DNA of 64,000 bases, from positions 98,981 through 162,980 of the forward strand of contig JABSOY010000002.1 of the NCBI GenBank assembly GCA_013215385.1, given 5' to 3'. Origin of the DNA: Colwellia sp. GTDB taxonomy: Bacteria; Pseudomonadota; Gammaproteobacteria; Enterobacterales; Alteromonadaceae. Positions 9,095 to 17,923 of this stretch are shown in pieces. The stretch's first letter is position 1, and the number at the start of each line of letters is the position of its first letter. A program made the translations under genes and the position numbers. Below the pieces are notes generated by a model. That model was not told the origin of the DNA and made no database searches. It saw only the letters and a list, made by a program, of their open reading frames with translations.

Positions 9095-10171
9095 TCAGTC
9101 AATTTCTGTGTTCAAAAAATCACTCAATTTATTAAGTGCGGCTGAGATACTTGCATGATCTTGCCAATCAATATTTTGCCAATCAATACCTGCATTAAGC
9201 TCCATGACATTAGACTTTAGTAAGGTTTGCAAACCCAACGATGATTTAATCGATTTAATGCTAAATGATTTAACATTTGGTGGTGTGCTTGTTTTATTGG
9301 ATAATTGTGCACTTATTTGTTCAGATATATTTTCCCTATCATGTAAATTAAGTACTGTTTTGTTGTTTTTTGCTTTATATGCTGCTTCTGTAACTAGTAC
9401 TATTTTTTTCACACGTATAAAGGGTAATGTTAAGCCTGCTGCATACGAACTCTGAACACTTGGGTACCTAGTAAGCACGTTGTAATTATCAAATGCGCCC
9501 ATAGATATTCCAAGGTTTACTGCAATTTCTTTTACGGTTAGCTTTTTTAAACCAATGCGTTGTTTAGCACTATTAAGTGCATCTATTTCCATTCGTGCAT
9601 TTAAAAACGCCTGTAATTTCCCATATTGTGGTAGATCTTCTCTGCTCGCATTTTCCTGAAATTGTTTAATTTTAGTTAACAAAGGTTGCTTTTCGTATAG
9701 CTTAAATTGTGCAGTAGAGCCATATCCTTTGGCGTAGACTAGTGCAAAGAAGCGTCTATGGCCGGTTAGTATTTGATATTCATTATTTTCAATAGGATAT
9801 AGGGTCGGTGTTTGAATCAATTCAGATACTGAAATATTGTCAGCTAGCTCAACAATTGAGTTTATGGTGTGGTTGGCTTTTTTCCAATCATCAGATCCAT
9901 ATGCGAAACAATTAATGATGCATGATTTACCAATTAAAACAAAGTTTTCACCATTGTAAAGTTTAACTAATTGTTTTTTAGATAATTTACGAGATGTGAG
10001 TTGATTGGCATGCTGATCATCAATGAAAATCGAAGGTAGAAATCGGCCATTAGTTGGATCGGGTTTAATAGAGCTTAAAAAAATAGACTGATATTCAAAC
10101 GAATCGGAGTGCAAGTCTTCATTGTTATTTAAGCTAGATAAAAGTAACTGATCATACTTAAGGCTATTCAT
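9095..10171 (-). CDS. Orphan ParB-like nuclease/partition-domain protein
   Basis: A 358-residue protein with a central ParB/Srx-type domain: ILTGHRRFFAL (about 135-147) is the GHRR box, followed by ENASREDL, which corresponds to the ENIQREDL box of ParB, and then a helix-turn-helix-like segment (LTVKEIAVNLGISMGAFDNY, about 215-235). No parA neighbour is present, so it is unlikely to be the chromosomal partition protein; such stand-alone ParB-like proteins are common in integrative elements and as regulators. The ATG at 10171 is preferred over the TTG one codon upstream. It lies convergent to the NRPS operon and is AT-rich. Its function could be DNA binding/regulation or a plasmid/ICE remnant; the sequence does not decide. 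Confidence 0.75.
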   Translation of the reverse strand: MNSLKYDQLLLSSLNNNEDLHSDSFEYQSIFLSSIKPDPTNGRFLPSIFIDDQHANQLTSRKLSKKQLVKLYNGENFVLIGKSCIINCFAYGSDDWKKANHTINSIVELADNISVSELIQTPTLYPIENNEYQILTGHRRFFALVYAKGYGSTAQFKLYEKQPLLTKIKQFQENASREDLPQYGKLQAFLNARMEIDALNSAKQRIGLKKLTVKEIAVNLGISMGAFDNYNVLTRYPSVQSSYAAGLTLPFIRVKKIVLVTEAAYKAKNNKTVLNLHDRENISEQISAQLSNKTSTPPNVKSFSIKSIKSSLGLQTLLKSNVMELNAGIDWQNIDWQDHASISAALNKLSDFLNTEID

Positions 10172-10355
10172 CAATGATGTTCCTAATTGTGGGGGTATAG
10201 ATTATATCAATTCTAACATATAAAAAATCTATTGTAATTTCATAAAAATTAAACCCTAGGTGTTGAATTATTGATCAGACTATATTGATTTTTCGGAGGT
10301 TAGCTATATATAACTTTCAATTAAGTGGGTGTGTTTATTAAGTGAACGAATATGA

Positions 10356-10376
10356 AGAGGTGTAAAATACACCTCT
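10356..10376. other. Perfect inverted repeat in a gene-free stretch
   Basis: AGAGGTGTA-AAA-TACACCTCT is a perfect 9-bp stem. It lies in the otherwise empty, AT-rich stretch 10172-10508, between the start of the parB-like gene and the end of the small genes on the same strand. It could be an operator or a hairpin; I see no gene here. Confidence 0.45.
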
Positions 10377-10508
10377 CTCAATGGTTAATCTCTTTATTTT
10401 ACAAAATAATGATAGTCAGAAAGGTCTAAAATATTTTATATTTGAGCAGAAAGTGTCTTATATCTAAACATGTAATTACATTGGTTTATTTATGAGATGG
10501 TGAAAATT

Positions 10509-10532
10509 AATCTATTTGTTTACAAATAGATT
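10509..10532 (-). terminator. A/T-rich hairpin over the stop of a small gene
   Basis: AATCTATTTGT-TT-ACAAATAGATT is a perfect 11-bp inverted repeat that overlaps the stop codon (10512-10514) of the 51-residue reading frame. Its position suggests transcription termination of the two-gene unit. Confidence 0.4.
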
Positions 10533-10667
10533 ATCATTTTCTTTCAAAAAATTTTGATATAGCTGTTTAGGACAGATATGTATCCCTTCTGAGTTATCTT
10601 TTATTCCTTGAATATATGCTTCACGAAACATTGTTTCCATTAAAATTAGTAGCTCATGTGGTTGCAT
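10512..10667 (-). CDS. Small protein of unknown function (51 aa)
   Basis: A 51-residue reading frame starting MQPHELLILMETMFREAYIQ; its ATG overlaps the end of the upstream small gene (the last residues and TGA at 10654), a typical coupled arrangement. The pattern YIQGIKDN followed by ICPKQ faintly recalls Rap1a/Tai-type proteins, which have GYI-G and a CPP segment, but the protein is too short to assign. No signal peptide. It may be the second half of a protein that was split from the upstream frame by a frameshift. Confidence 0.4.
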   Translation of the reverse strand: MQPHELLILMETMFREAYIQGIKDNSEGIHICPKQLYQNFLKENDNLFVNK

Positions 10668-10956
10668 TTTTCTTCACTTCCTCTTCCTCTTCCTTTTTGC
10701 TTCTTTTTTTCTTTTCAAAAAATTCATTACAAATTGGATCACTGTTACAAAAATTAAGTGGGATTATTTTGCAAACTGGATAATCTTTACAAATGCCTAT
10801 TTGTGGATTAGGTGCTTCGTCTAAGGTCTCATTATTCATCTTTGTAGGGGATGAATGAGCCAATGCACTTGTTATTGATAGGATAATAAAAAAGGGAGTT
10901 ATTTTTGCTATTTTTGTTATTTTTGTTATTTTTGCTATTATCATGAATATTTCCAA
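10654..10956 (-). CDS. Small exported Cys-containing protein, unknown
   Basis: A 100-residue frame with a hydrophobic N-terminal segment (PFFIILSITSALAHS) consistent with a signal peptide cleaved near ALA-HS, then a mature part of about 65 residues with four cysteines (ICKDYPVCKII, FCNSDPICNEFF) and a highly charged tail (KKKRSKKEEEEEVKK). The residues before the signal core are encoded by a 9-bp tandem repeat. I do not recognise the family. The gene is divergent from the ToxR-like regulator at 11121, with 164 bp between them, so it is a plausible target of that regulator. Confidence 0.45.
   Translation of the reverse strand: MEIFMIIAKITKITKIAKITPFFIILSITSALAHSSPTKMNNETLDEAPNPQIGICKDYPVCKIIPLNFCNSDPICNEFFEKKKRSKKEEEEEVKKNATT
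10899..10934 (-). repeat. 9-bp tandem repeat in a signal-peptide region
   Basis: Four consecutive copies of (T/C)TATTTTTG, followed by a partial fifth, code on the minus strand for the IAKITKITKIAKIT segment of the small exported protein. Units are 9 bp, so copy-number slippage would keep the frame. Confidence 0.8.
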
Positions 10957-11120
10957 TTATTAGTTAATACATTGTTAAAATTTATTTTCTATATAAAGTT
11001 TGGATCTTTGTGCGCTTTTAAAGTTTATACACTTTCAGAAGTATTGTTTTACTTATAAAAACCTTATATCATTGATATAAAGTTTTTATAAGCTAATGTT
11101 ATTACTGTAAAAGGTCTGAA

Positions 11121-13160
11121 ATGACACGATATTGTTTAAATGGAAATGTTACATTTTGTATCTCTACATCAAAGTTAATCGCTGGTTGTAATACAGCAGA
11201 AAAAAATGAAATTAAACTTGATAATTTAGAATCATTGGTTTTAGAAAAACTGGTGGGAAATTGTTATCACCTTGTAAATCATGAAGAACTTTTATCTAAT
11301 TGGCGAAGTTCAGAGGCAACAGTTAACTCATTACGTCGGGTTATTTCATTATTAAGAACTAAATTAAAGAAAGTTGGGATAACCGAAAAGGTAATTCTTA
11401 CGACTCCAAAAAAAGGCTATACCTTTACAACTTCGGTAGAGTTGGAAATCGATTTAGAAAGTCATATTTCAGTCCGAAAAAAAAATGATTCTAATATTAA
11501 ACAAACAAATAATAGGGTGTACTTAATTGTTATTACTTTTGTATTGCTCGTTGTTTTAAGTCTTTTCATCCAGTTACAATACAGTGAAACTACAAATAAG
11601 TATTTTGAAAACATACGTAATATAGAGTTATTGAATAATACAGATATAAAACTAGAGTTAGCTGCTAATTTAGAAAATAATTTTATTGCATACTCGACCA
11701 AAGCTTATAATGGAAGGTATTGGAATATTGCGATTTTTAATCGTTTTTCAGATAAAAGTATAGTTATTGAACATGATAATAGTAATGTAAGAAAGCCTAC
11801 TTGGTTAAGTAAAAACAAACTAATATACCGAGTTTATAATGAGAACAATTGTAGAATACAGGTAGCTAATATTGACTTTTCATCAGAAAACTATACCTCA
11901 AATAAATTATTTTCCTGTAACCCTGAATCATTCTCTTCATCTATAGCTAAGCTGAATGCATCACAAATCTTATTTACTGATTCGGAACTAGGTGGGAAGG
12001 CCTCAAATTTGTATATTGGTGATATTGAAACAGGTGTAATATCTCCTATTGTTATCGATAATGAAGGTGGGGTCGGCATATACAACGTTGTTACCAGCGA
12101 AAAATCAGAATTAGTTGTTTTATTATCAAGCCCTGACGGCATTCACGATAAAATACGATTGGTAAATCCAAATAAAGAGTGGGAAGTCGTTTGGACCGAA
12201 ACGTTGATGATGACTAACATCTCTGTTGGTTGGGACGGTTCTCTGCTGTCTTTTAGGAATGATAAAGGGGGGATTAGTGTAATTAACTTCGAAGAGCAAA
12301 ATGAAGTAAATAGGACTGATTTACCTTTTATAGCCCCGGTACATAACATTCATTCATTAAATAATGGACTACTGTTTACTAGTGGTGAGTTTATAACGCA
12401 AAATATTGCGTTTACAGACCTTCAGAATTCAAAGAGTCAGTTGTTAACAGAAAACTCAAATGCAACCAATAAATTAGCTAGCTTTTATACGAAAAATTTA
12501 ATTTTATACGTATCAAATAGAACAGGAGTTAATCAAATTTGGTTGCATAATCTGGACAATAAAACATCAAAACAAGTTAGCTCATTTAAACAAAATTATC
12601 CAATTGATAATATAGCCACAAGTTTCACTTATTCCAAGATAGCCTTGGAATTTGATAACAATATTGTGCTTTTTGATCTATCTTCTGAACATTTTTTATC
12701 TAATGATTCAATAAAAATAGACGGTATAAAGCCTGAGTTTTTTAAAGATTCGTTGATTTTTGCTAAGTCTGATGGAGTTCAGTCAGGTCTGCTTTCATTT
12801 TCATTACTAAATTCACGCATTAATGGAATTGAAATTGAAAATGGTTATATCGCTAAATCTTATGAAAAAAACCTCTATTATTCTAAACAATATGCTCCAG
12901 GAATCTGGTTATACCGAGAAGATGATGAAGATAAGCTTATTTTGGACTTACCTTCAAGCTCTTATCAATGGCACATCGACTTAGATAGTATATATTACCA
13001 AAATGACATCGGGGATAACTTTAAATTTAATATTAAAAATGGATTGATAACACCCTTTTTTTCAGAATCATGTCATGAAATTATTAATTTAAAAAATAAC
13101 AAGTGCCTTTCAGTTGAAATTACACCATCCTCGAATAGAGTTATTTTACTTGAGTGGTAA
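11121..13160 (+). CDS. ToxR/CadC-like membrane regulator with beta-propeller sensor domain
   Basis: A 679-residue protein with an N-terminal OmpR/ToxR-type winged helix (about 1-105; SEATVNSLRRVISLLRTKLKK recognition region and TPKKGYTFTT wing), a charged linker, one membrane helix (about 131-151, YLIVITFVLLVVLSLFIQ) and a periplasmic part of about 520 residues. That part has repeated beta-rich segments (TSEKSELVVLLSSPDG, LASFYTKNLILYVSNRTGVNQIW) typical of TolB/WD40-like propellers. Such proteins bind DNA from the membrane and sense a periplasmic ligand directly, without phosphorylation. The coding region is much more AT-rich than the housekeeping genes. The target is unknown; the divergent small genes at 10512-10956 are the obvious candidates. 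Confidence 0.85.
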   Translation: MTRYCLNGNVTFCISTSKLIAGCNTAEKNEIKLDNLESLVLEKLVGNCYHLVNHEELLSNWRSSEATVNSLRRVISLLRTKLKKVGITEKVILTTPKKGYTFTTSVELEIDLESHISVRKKNDSNIKQTNNRVYLIVITFVLLVVLSLFIQLQYSETTNKYFENIRNIELLNNTDIKLELAANLENNFIAYSTKAYNGRYWNIAIFNRFSDKSIVIEHDNSNVRKPTWLSKNKLIYRVYNENNCRIQVANIDFSSENYTSNKLFSCNPESFSSSIAKLNASQILFTDSELGGKASNLYIGDIETGVISPIVIDNEGGVGIYNVVTSEKSELVVLLSSPDGIHDKIRLVNPNKEWEVVWTETLMMTNISVGWDGSLLSFRNDKGGISVINFEEQNEVNRTDLPFIAPVHNIHSLNNGLLFTSGEFITQNIAFTDLQNSKSQLLTENSNATNKLASFYTKNLILYVSNRTGVNQIWLHNLDNKTSKQVSSFKQNYPIDNIATSFTYSKIALEFDNNIVLFDLSSEHFLSNDSIKIDGIKPEFFKDSLIFAKSDGVQSGLLSFSLLNSRINGIEIENGYIAKSYEKNLYYSKQYAPGIWLYREDDEDKLILDLPSSSYQWHIDLDSIYYQNDIGDNFKFNIKNGLITPFFSESCHEIINLKNNKCLSVEITPSSNRVILLEW

Positions 13161-13595
13161 TTGAATAATAAGTAAATGCAACTAAGTTGACACGTTGCTC
13201 AAGAGGATTAAATCTTAACGATGAACTGTTCATCGGATTCCTCATTTAGATGCAAAGGTGCACAACCAGGTTGGTTGGAAAGTACTGTTGTATTCCCAAT
13301 ATGGTAATCGAGTATGGCGATGAACCCAGAGAATCGGATAATGCTGCATATTGACTATTTCTTTCTCGATATTTGATGAATAAGACGGAGAAGGTCGTTA
13401 GCTTTATAATCTATAGAATAGTTGGGAAGTTCAGGATAGTTTAAATATTAACTCGATAAATATAGAATTGGGAGCATAGTGGAGCTGCCGAATTATTGAG
13501 TGAGAGTCACTCAATAATGACGGTTAATCGCAGGATCACAAGTAAGAGACCGTTCGCACAATTTAAAATTTAATCGATCAATATATTTCTTGTCA
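13161..13595. other. Gene-free stretch with a perfect hairpin
   Basis: I see no convincing gene in these 435 bases. At 13493-13519 there is a perfect 12-bp inverted repeat (ATTATTGAGTGA / TCACTCAATAAT, loop GAG) between the convergent regulator gene and the flavoprotein gene; it has no T-run. Short open stretches elsewhere are broken by stops and could be decayed sequence. Confidence 0.5.
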
Positions 13596-14783
13596 CTAAA
13601 CCACCACCAAACCAGTAGCGACACCTTGTGCCCAACATGCTTGAAAATTATAACCTCCGAGCCAGCCGGTTACGTCAATCACTTCACCAATAAAGTATAA
13701 ACCTTCACTCTTTTTAGCTTCAAAGGTCTTTGACGATAATTCATCTGTGTCGACACCGCCTAAAGTAACTTCGGCTGTTCGGTAGCCTTCTGTACCATTA
13801 GGTTTTATTTGCCATGCATGAATGAAGGTATGTATTGCTTGAATTTCTGCGTGATTTAATTGGTTGACTGCTTTGTCTGGAATGTCGTTGCTTTCAATTA
13901 AACATTCTATAAAACGTTTAGGCAATAATGTGGCGAGTAAATTTTTCAACGACTTTTGCGCTTGATGTTGACGCCAGTCGTTGATGGTGTCAGTTAAATT
14001 ATACTCAGGCAATAAGTTGATAATTACGGCTTGCCCCGCTTGCCAAAACGAGGATATTTGTAAAATGGCAGGGCCTGATAACCCTCTATGGGTAAATAAA
14101 ATATTCTCTTTAAATGTTTCGCCGCAGTCACTTGAAATTTCGGTAAAAACACTGATTCCCGACAAACCATCAAAACGGCTTTTGTCGTGTTCATGTAAAG
14201 TGAAAGGCACTAGTGCGGCGGTGGTCGGTAAAACGTTTAAACCAAATTGTTCGGCTACCTTATAGCCTAATGGGCTTGCTCCCAATTTTGGCATAGTTAA
14301 ACCACCTGATGCGACGACTAATGAAGTACAGCTATAATTCGCTTCGTTGGTTTTTACTTGGTAACCGGTTGCTGTTTTGGTGACTGAAAGTACTTCGTTA
14401 CGCATTTTTACTGCAACACCGGCCCAATCACATTCGGTCATCAAAACATCAACAATATCTTGTGCGCTATCGTCACAAAATAATTGTCCGAGGGTTTTAT
14501 GGTGAAAATTTACCCCATGGCGTTCAATAAGTTCAATGAAGTCTTGTGCTGTATAACGGCTGAGTGCCGACTTTATAAAATGAGGGTTCTGACAAATATA
14601 GTTTTCGGGTGCTGCGTTTTCATTGGTGAAATTACAACGACCGCCCCCACTAATAAGAATTTTACGACCTGGTTTTTTCCCCATATCGACAACAACAACT
14701 GATTTTCCTCTATAGCCCGCTGTTGCAGCGCACATTAAGCCAGCGGCACCAGCACCAATAATTAATACGTCAGTTGTTATCAC
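13596..14783 (-). CDS. BaiN/HI0933-family flavoprotein (NAD(P)/FAD-dependent oxidoreductase)
   Basis: A 395-residue flavoprotein of the HI0933/YhiN family. It has the dinucleotide-binding motif GAGAAGLMCA at residues 10-19, the family signature GKKPGRKILISGGGRCNFTN (35-54), a VVASGG stretch near 155, and the C-terminal FIGEVIDVTGWLGGYNFQ with AWAQG-type ending, all at the usual length (390-400). The start codon is GTG (14783). The in vivo substrate of this family in Proteobacteria is unknown; gut Clostridium BaiN acts on bile acids. The gene stands alone, convergent with the ToxR-like regulator. Confidence 0.9.
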   Translation of the reverse strand: MITTDVLIIGAGAAGLMCAATAGYRGKSVVVVDMGKKPGRKILISGGGRCNFTNENAAPENYICQNPHFIKSALSRYTAQDFIELIERHGVNFHHKTLGQLFCDDSAQDIVDVLMTECDWAGVAVKMRNEVLSVTKTATGYQVKTNEANYSCTSLVVASGGLTMPKLGASPLGYKVAEQFGLNVLPTTAALVPFTLHEHDKSRFDGLSGISVFTEISSDCGETFKENILFTHRGLSGPAILQISSFWQAGQAVIINLLPEYNLTDTINDWRQHQAQKSLKNLLATLLPKRFIECLIESNDIPDKAVNQLNHAEIQAIHTFIHAWQIKPNGTEGYRTAEVTLGGVDTDELSSKTFEAKKSEGLYFIGEVIDVTGWLGGYNFQACWAQGVATGLVVV

Positions 14784-14857
14784 AAATACACTCTTCTCAA
14801 TAAATAAGCGGCTATTATAATGATATTACGCGGTTGGAGCTAGTAGCTAACGCGCTG

Positions 14858-15382
14858 TTATTGTTTTAGCCCCTGAACTTGATATTGTCCTGAGGTTGTT
14901 AAATTTATCGTAACGGGCTTGTCTGTGGTGTTTTTCCAATACCAGCCATGTGAACCGGTGAAAGGGGCGGTAAAACTTCCTTCCATTTTTTCCGCGGTTG
15001 TTATGGTGTAACTTTCAAAATAACCTGTGGTATCGCCTTTAGGTTCGCCATGTAAATCATGATAAATGGCGCCGTCATTAGTGTGCCAGCTATAGGTCAT
15101 CTTGTCGTATTGATTCATTGAAAACTTAAATTCTACGCCGCGCTTGGCGGGCACTATAACGGTTATTTCGTCTTTTGCTTGCTCTGCTGAATTAGGCGTC
15201 GCGGCCACGGTTGCGACATTGTTTTCTGGAGCAAGTTTTGTCAGGCCTAACTTTTCACCTATGCCGGTCGGGTCAATATTATACTCGGCCGGTAAAATTA
15301 CCGTGGTGAGTACCGCAGCGGCTAACAATAGTGCGAGGAAAACATGTTTAGTTAAAGATCGAGTTGAAAGCGTTTGTTGCAT
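14858..15382 (-). CDS. Membrane-anchored periplasmic protein paired with HupE-like permease
   Basis: A 174-residue protein with one N-terminal membrane helix (about 15-33, VFLALLLAAAVLTTVILP) and a soluble domain of about 110 residues with a beta-rich, His-containing core (YSWHTNDGAIYHDLHGEP, GSHGWYWKNTTDKPVTI). It is of the kind annotated as 'transmembrane anchor protein' beside HupE/UreJ-type genes. It starts 13 nt downstream of the HupE-like gene, so both are one transcript. I infer a periplasmic metal-binding or accessory role; this is not shown by the sequence. Confidence 0.65.
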   Translation of the reverse strand: MQQTLSTRSLTKHVFLALLLAAAVLTTVILPAEYNIDPTGIGEKLGLTKLAPENNVATVAATPNSAEQAKDEITVIVPAKRGVEFKFSMNQYDKMTYSWHTNDGAIYHDLHGEPKGDTTGYFESYTITTAEKMEGSFTAPFTGSHGWYWKNTTDKPVTINLTTSGQYQVQGLKQ

Positions 15383-15395
15383 AATTTTATTCTTG

Positions 15396-16115
15396 TTAGT
15401 TGATGAAATAACCGGTTAGCTGAAAGCCCATTAACATAAAGCCAGCGCTCATTAGTAAGCTATTCGTTGTCGTTGCGAAGGTATTAAAACTGTTATTTTT
15501 TCGCCAAATATTAAGCAATAAAACAATCATAATTAATGCTAATACTTGGCCTATTTCAACGCCAATATTAAAGGCGATTAAATTCACGAATAAACCATCT
15601 TTAGATAGCGTTAGTTCTTGTATTTTTGTCGCTAAGCCAAAACCATGAAATAAGCCAAATATTAATACCGCAGCACGGGTATTGAATGATCGGCCAAAAA
15701 CGGTTTTAAACCCGCCTAAGTTTTCAAAGCCTTTATAAACGACCGACAGACCAATGATAGCGTCAATTAAATAAGCGTTAACTTGAATGTCTGCCATAAC
15801 GCCGAACAGTAGCGTAAGGCTATGTCCTACCGTAAACATACTGACGTAAAGTACAATATCTTTAGGTTTGAATATGAAAAATATTACCCCCAATAAAAAG
15901 AGTAAGTGGTCGTAACCGGTGATCATATGTTTAGCACCAATATACATAAAGGCAATAAACTGAACGCCGCTATTATTGAGTAAAAAATTGCGGGTATTAT
16001 CGTCGACCCCATGCGCAAAAATGTTAGCAGAGAAGCCTAATAATAAAAGGGCTAAGAAGAATATAAATTTGAATTCAAGAGATTTGCTTTTCACAGAATT
16101 TGCCGATGACATCAT
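15396..16115 (-). CDS. HupE/UreJ-family membrane protein (putative nickel/cobalt permease)
   Basis: A 239-residue membrane protein with an N-terminal signal-like helix (LLLLGFSANIFAHG) and six further hydrophobic segments. Family motifs are visible: GYDHLLFLLGV, FTVGHSLTL, FGLFHGFGLA and FNIGVEIGQ. The conserved His residues in these motifs are those thought to bind metal. HupE/UreJ proteins move Ni or Co across the inner membrane. The gene is first in a two-gene unit with the membrane-anchored protein. The same replicon region contains a nickel superoxide dismutase operon, but about 9 kb away, so a link is only a hypothesis. Confidence 0.82.
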   Translation of the reverse strand: MMSSANSVKSKSLEFKFIFFLALLLLGFSANIFAHGVDDNTRNFLLNNSGVQFIAFMYIGAKHMITGYDHLLFLLGVIFFIFKPKDIVLYVSMFTVGHSLTLLFGVMADIQVNAYLIDAIIGLSVVYKGFENLGGFKTVFGRSFNTRAAVLIFGLFHGFGLATKIQELTLSKDGLFVNLIAFNIGVEIGQVLALIMIVLLLNIWRKNNSFNTFATTTNSLLMSAGFMLMGFQLTGYFIN

Positions 16116-16420
16116 TGAGTTTTATTTTTCGTCTACCATAGCATTTATCATTGCAGAGCTAAAAGGTATTTCTTAATTAGCGATGATTGTTAATTATATT
16201 TTATTAATTTATTGGGCCCTTGGTATCTTGAATAACCGCGCTAATAAAGGTGATATCGGCTAAGTAAATTAGCCAAGATAAAGAAATGCAAAGATTGTGT
16301 AAAGGTCAGAACTAATCAAAAACGCATAACTCTATTGCTAGTGAAACTGCCAATATTTTCACAGGCAATTTTTGAACTGCTAATTAAAGCAGCGATAACA
16401 ATAAAGAGTTAGGTGGGTCA
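16116..16420. other. Intergenic region between divergent genes
   Basis: 305 bases between the HupE-like gene and the lipoprotein gene, which point away from each other. It must hold both promoters. A GAGTTAGGTGGG ribosome site precedes the lipoprotein start. No RNA gene or other structure was recognised. Confidence 0.5.
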
Positions 16421-17923
16421 ATGAATATTCAAAAGTACATGTTTTGCATAAAACCAATGAAATTTTTAACCGTAATAACGGCTGTTTTTAGCCTTTCAGC
16501 GTGTGATTCTGATGAAGATTCCACTGCTGAAGGTTATGTGAAGTTATATAACACGGCAAATAATTCTCCGGCTATCTATTTAACGATAGATGAAGATTTC
16601 TCCACGAGTGATGATGAGATTGAGATCACTTATAACGGTGTTCCTTACGGTGACGTATTAAACACCAGTAGTGTCGAAAATGGTAACTACTATTTTCAAC
16701 TTGCTTGGCAAGACGGTGATAGCAGCGACATTAATAACCTTACTTCTGTTTATGAAAATAGCTTGGAAATTAGCGGGGATACTCTTCAATTAGTTGTTAT
16801 TAGTGAAGATATTCTATCGCCTGCGGTAATGACTTACCAAATTGACATAATCGATGACGACGAAGATGTTACCTACGACCGTTTCAATTTTAGAATTTTG
16901 AATATGTATGCTGATAGTGAAGGTGTCGATGTTTATGTATCTAAAGCCGATGAAACGTTTAATGAGGCTGACTTTATTGGACAGTATAGCTATCAAGAAT
17001 TGTCCATTAACCAAAAATTTGATCAAGACGATTACGTTGTTTACATCACTAAAGCGGGCAATAGCGAGGTATTGTTCCAGTCGAATGATATAAGCTTTGC
17101 ATATAGTGGCCAATATATCTTGGCTGTTCGTGAAAATGACGGCGTAGGTTCATCACCTTATCTGCTTGATAAAATATCAAACTCATCAATTGAATCATTT
17201 ATTGACTTTAATTCTGAGGCGCAATTTAACGCTTACAATGCTATTGCAAAACATGAATTGATGCCTAGTTATCAAGGACAATTTTCATTGTATATCAACG
17301 GTGTTGATGACTCCCCTGAAATTGAGGCGCTAGCCCTTGGCGAGTTAAGTCAGCCGATTGCTTTAGCAAAAGGGGATTACAGTATAGACATACTTGTTGC
17401 TGATAAAGAAACGTCACTGTTGAAAAATCATTTACTTTCTTTAGAGGAAAATATGCATAAAACCGCTTTTTTCTATGTAGATGAAGTCGCGGTAGATGAC
17501 GACAACGACGGCGATGTTGATGAAAATGGCGATGGTATTGTTGATGAAATTGAATTAGAACTTCATTCATTAGTGGTGAACAATAGTAGTAGGAATAGTA
17601 TTTATGACCATGAAATCAAGATCATTAACTTAGTAGACAGCGATGATTTTACTGCGGTAACGCTTTACTTTGTTCGTAGTGATGAAACCATAGACACCAC
17701 AACCTACCAACAGGCTGTCAGTTTTGCGCATAGCGGCTCTTTGTATCTAAAAAATAATACTTACCAAGTTTATGCTGTAGCCATAGATAATAGCAGCCGT
17801 ATTATTTTAAACTCTTTTGAGTTGATTTTAGATGAAACGTCAAAGGAACAATTTCTTGTCGTGGAAACAGATGATACTCAGCCAACGGGTTATAAAGTTA
17901 GCTTATTTGACCAGACCATATAA
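16421..17923 (+). CDS. Lipoprotein with repeated beta domains and a Ca-binding-like loop
   Basis: A 500-residue protein with a lipoprotein signal: hydrophobic FLTVITAVFSL and lipobox LSAC, so Cys about residue 28 is lipidated and the protein is membrane anchored. The body contains several repeat units of about 110-130 residues with the pattern 'YITVxNAS-DVYVxxAD...' similar to DUF4397-type beta domains (FNFRILNMYADSEGVDVYV; FSLYINGVDDSPEIE). An aspartate-rich loop DDDNDGDVDENGDGIVDE resembles calcium-binding thrombospondin-3/dockerin loops. Its stop codon overlaps the start of the following winged-helix gene, so the two are coupled. Function unknown; adhesion or envelope sensing would fit. 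Confidence 0.7.
   Translation: MNIQKYMFCIKPMKFLTVITAVFSLSACDSDEDSTAEGYVKLYNTANNSPAIYLTIDEDFSTSDDEIEITYNGVPYGDVLNTSSVENGNYYFQLAWQDGDSSDINNLTSVYENSLEISGDTLQLVVISEDILSPAVMTYQIDIIDDDEDVTYDRFNFRILNMYADSEGVDVYVSKADETFNEADFIGQYSYQELSINQKFDQDDYVVYITKAGNSEVLFQSNDISFAYSGQYILAVRENDGVGSSPYLLDKISNSSIESFIDFNSEAQFNAYNAIAKHELMPSYQGQFSLYINGVDDSPEIEALALGELSQPIALAKGDYSIDILVADKETSLLKNHLLSLEENMHKTAFFYVDEVAVDDDNDGDVDENGDGIVDEIELELHSLVVNNSSRNSIYDHEIKIINLVDSDDFTAVTLYFVRSDETIDTTTYQQAVSFAHSGSLYLKNNTYQVYAVAIDNSSRIILNSFELILDETSKEQFLVVETDDTQPTGYKVSLFDQTI

Noticed and set aside
9204-9455. A plus-strand frame in the parB-like gene
   Set aside because: Antisense to a clear ParB-type protein; no start signal.
13161-13595. 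Possible transposase remnant in the gap after the ToxR-like regulator
   Set aside because: Short frames read like coding, but no transposase motif (DDE or HUH) and no terminal repeats were seen.
16814-17570. Antisense frames inside the lipoprotein gene, one with many His and Arg
   Set aside because: They arise from Asp-rich coding on the other strand (GAC/GAT read backwards); no family features.
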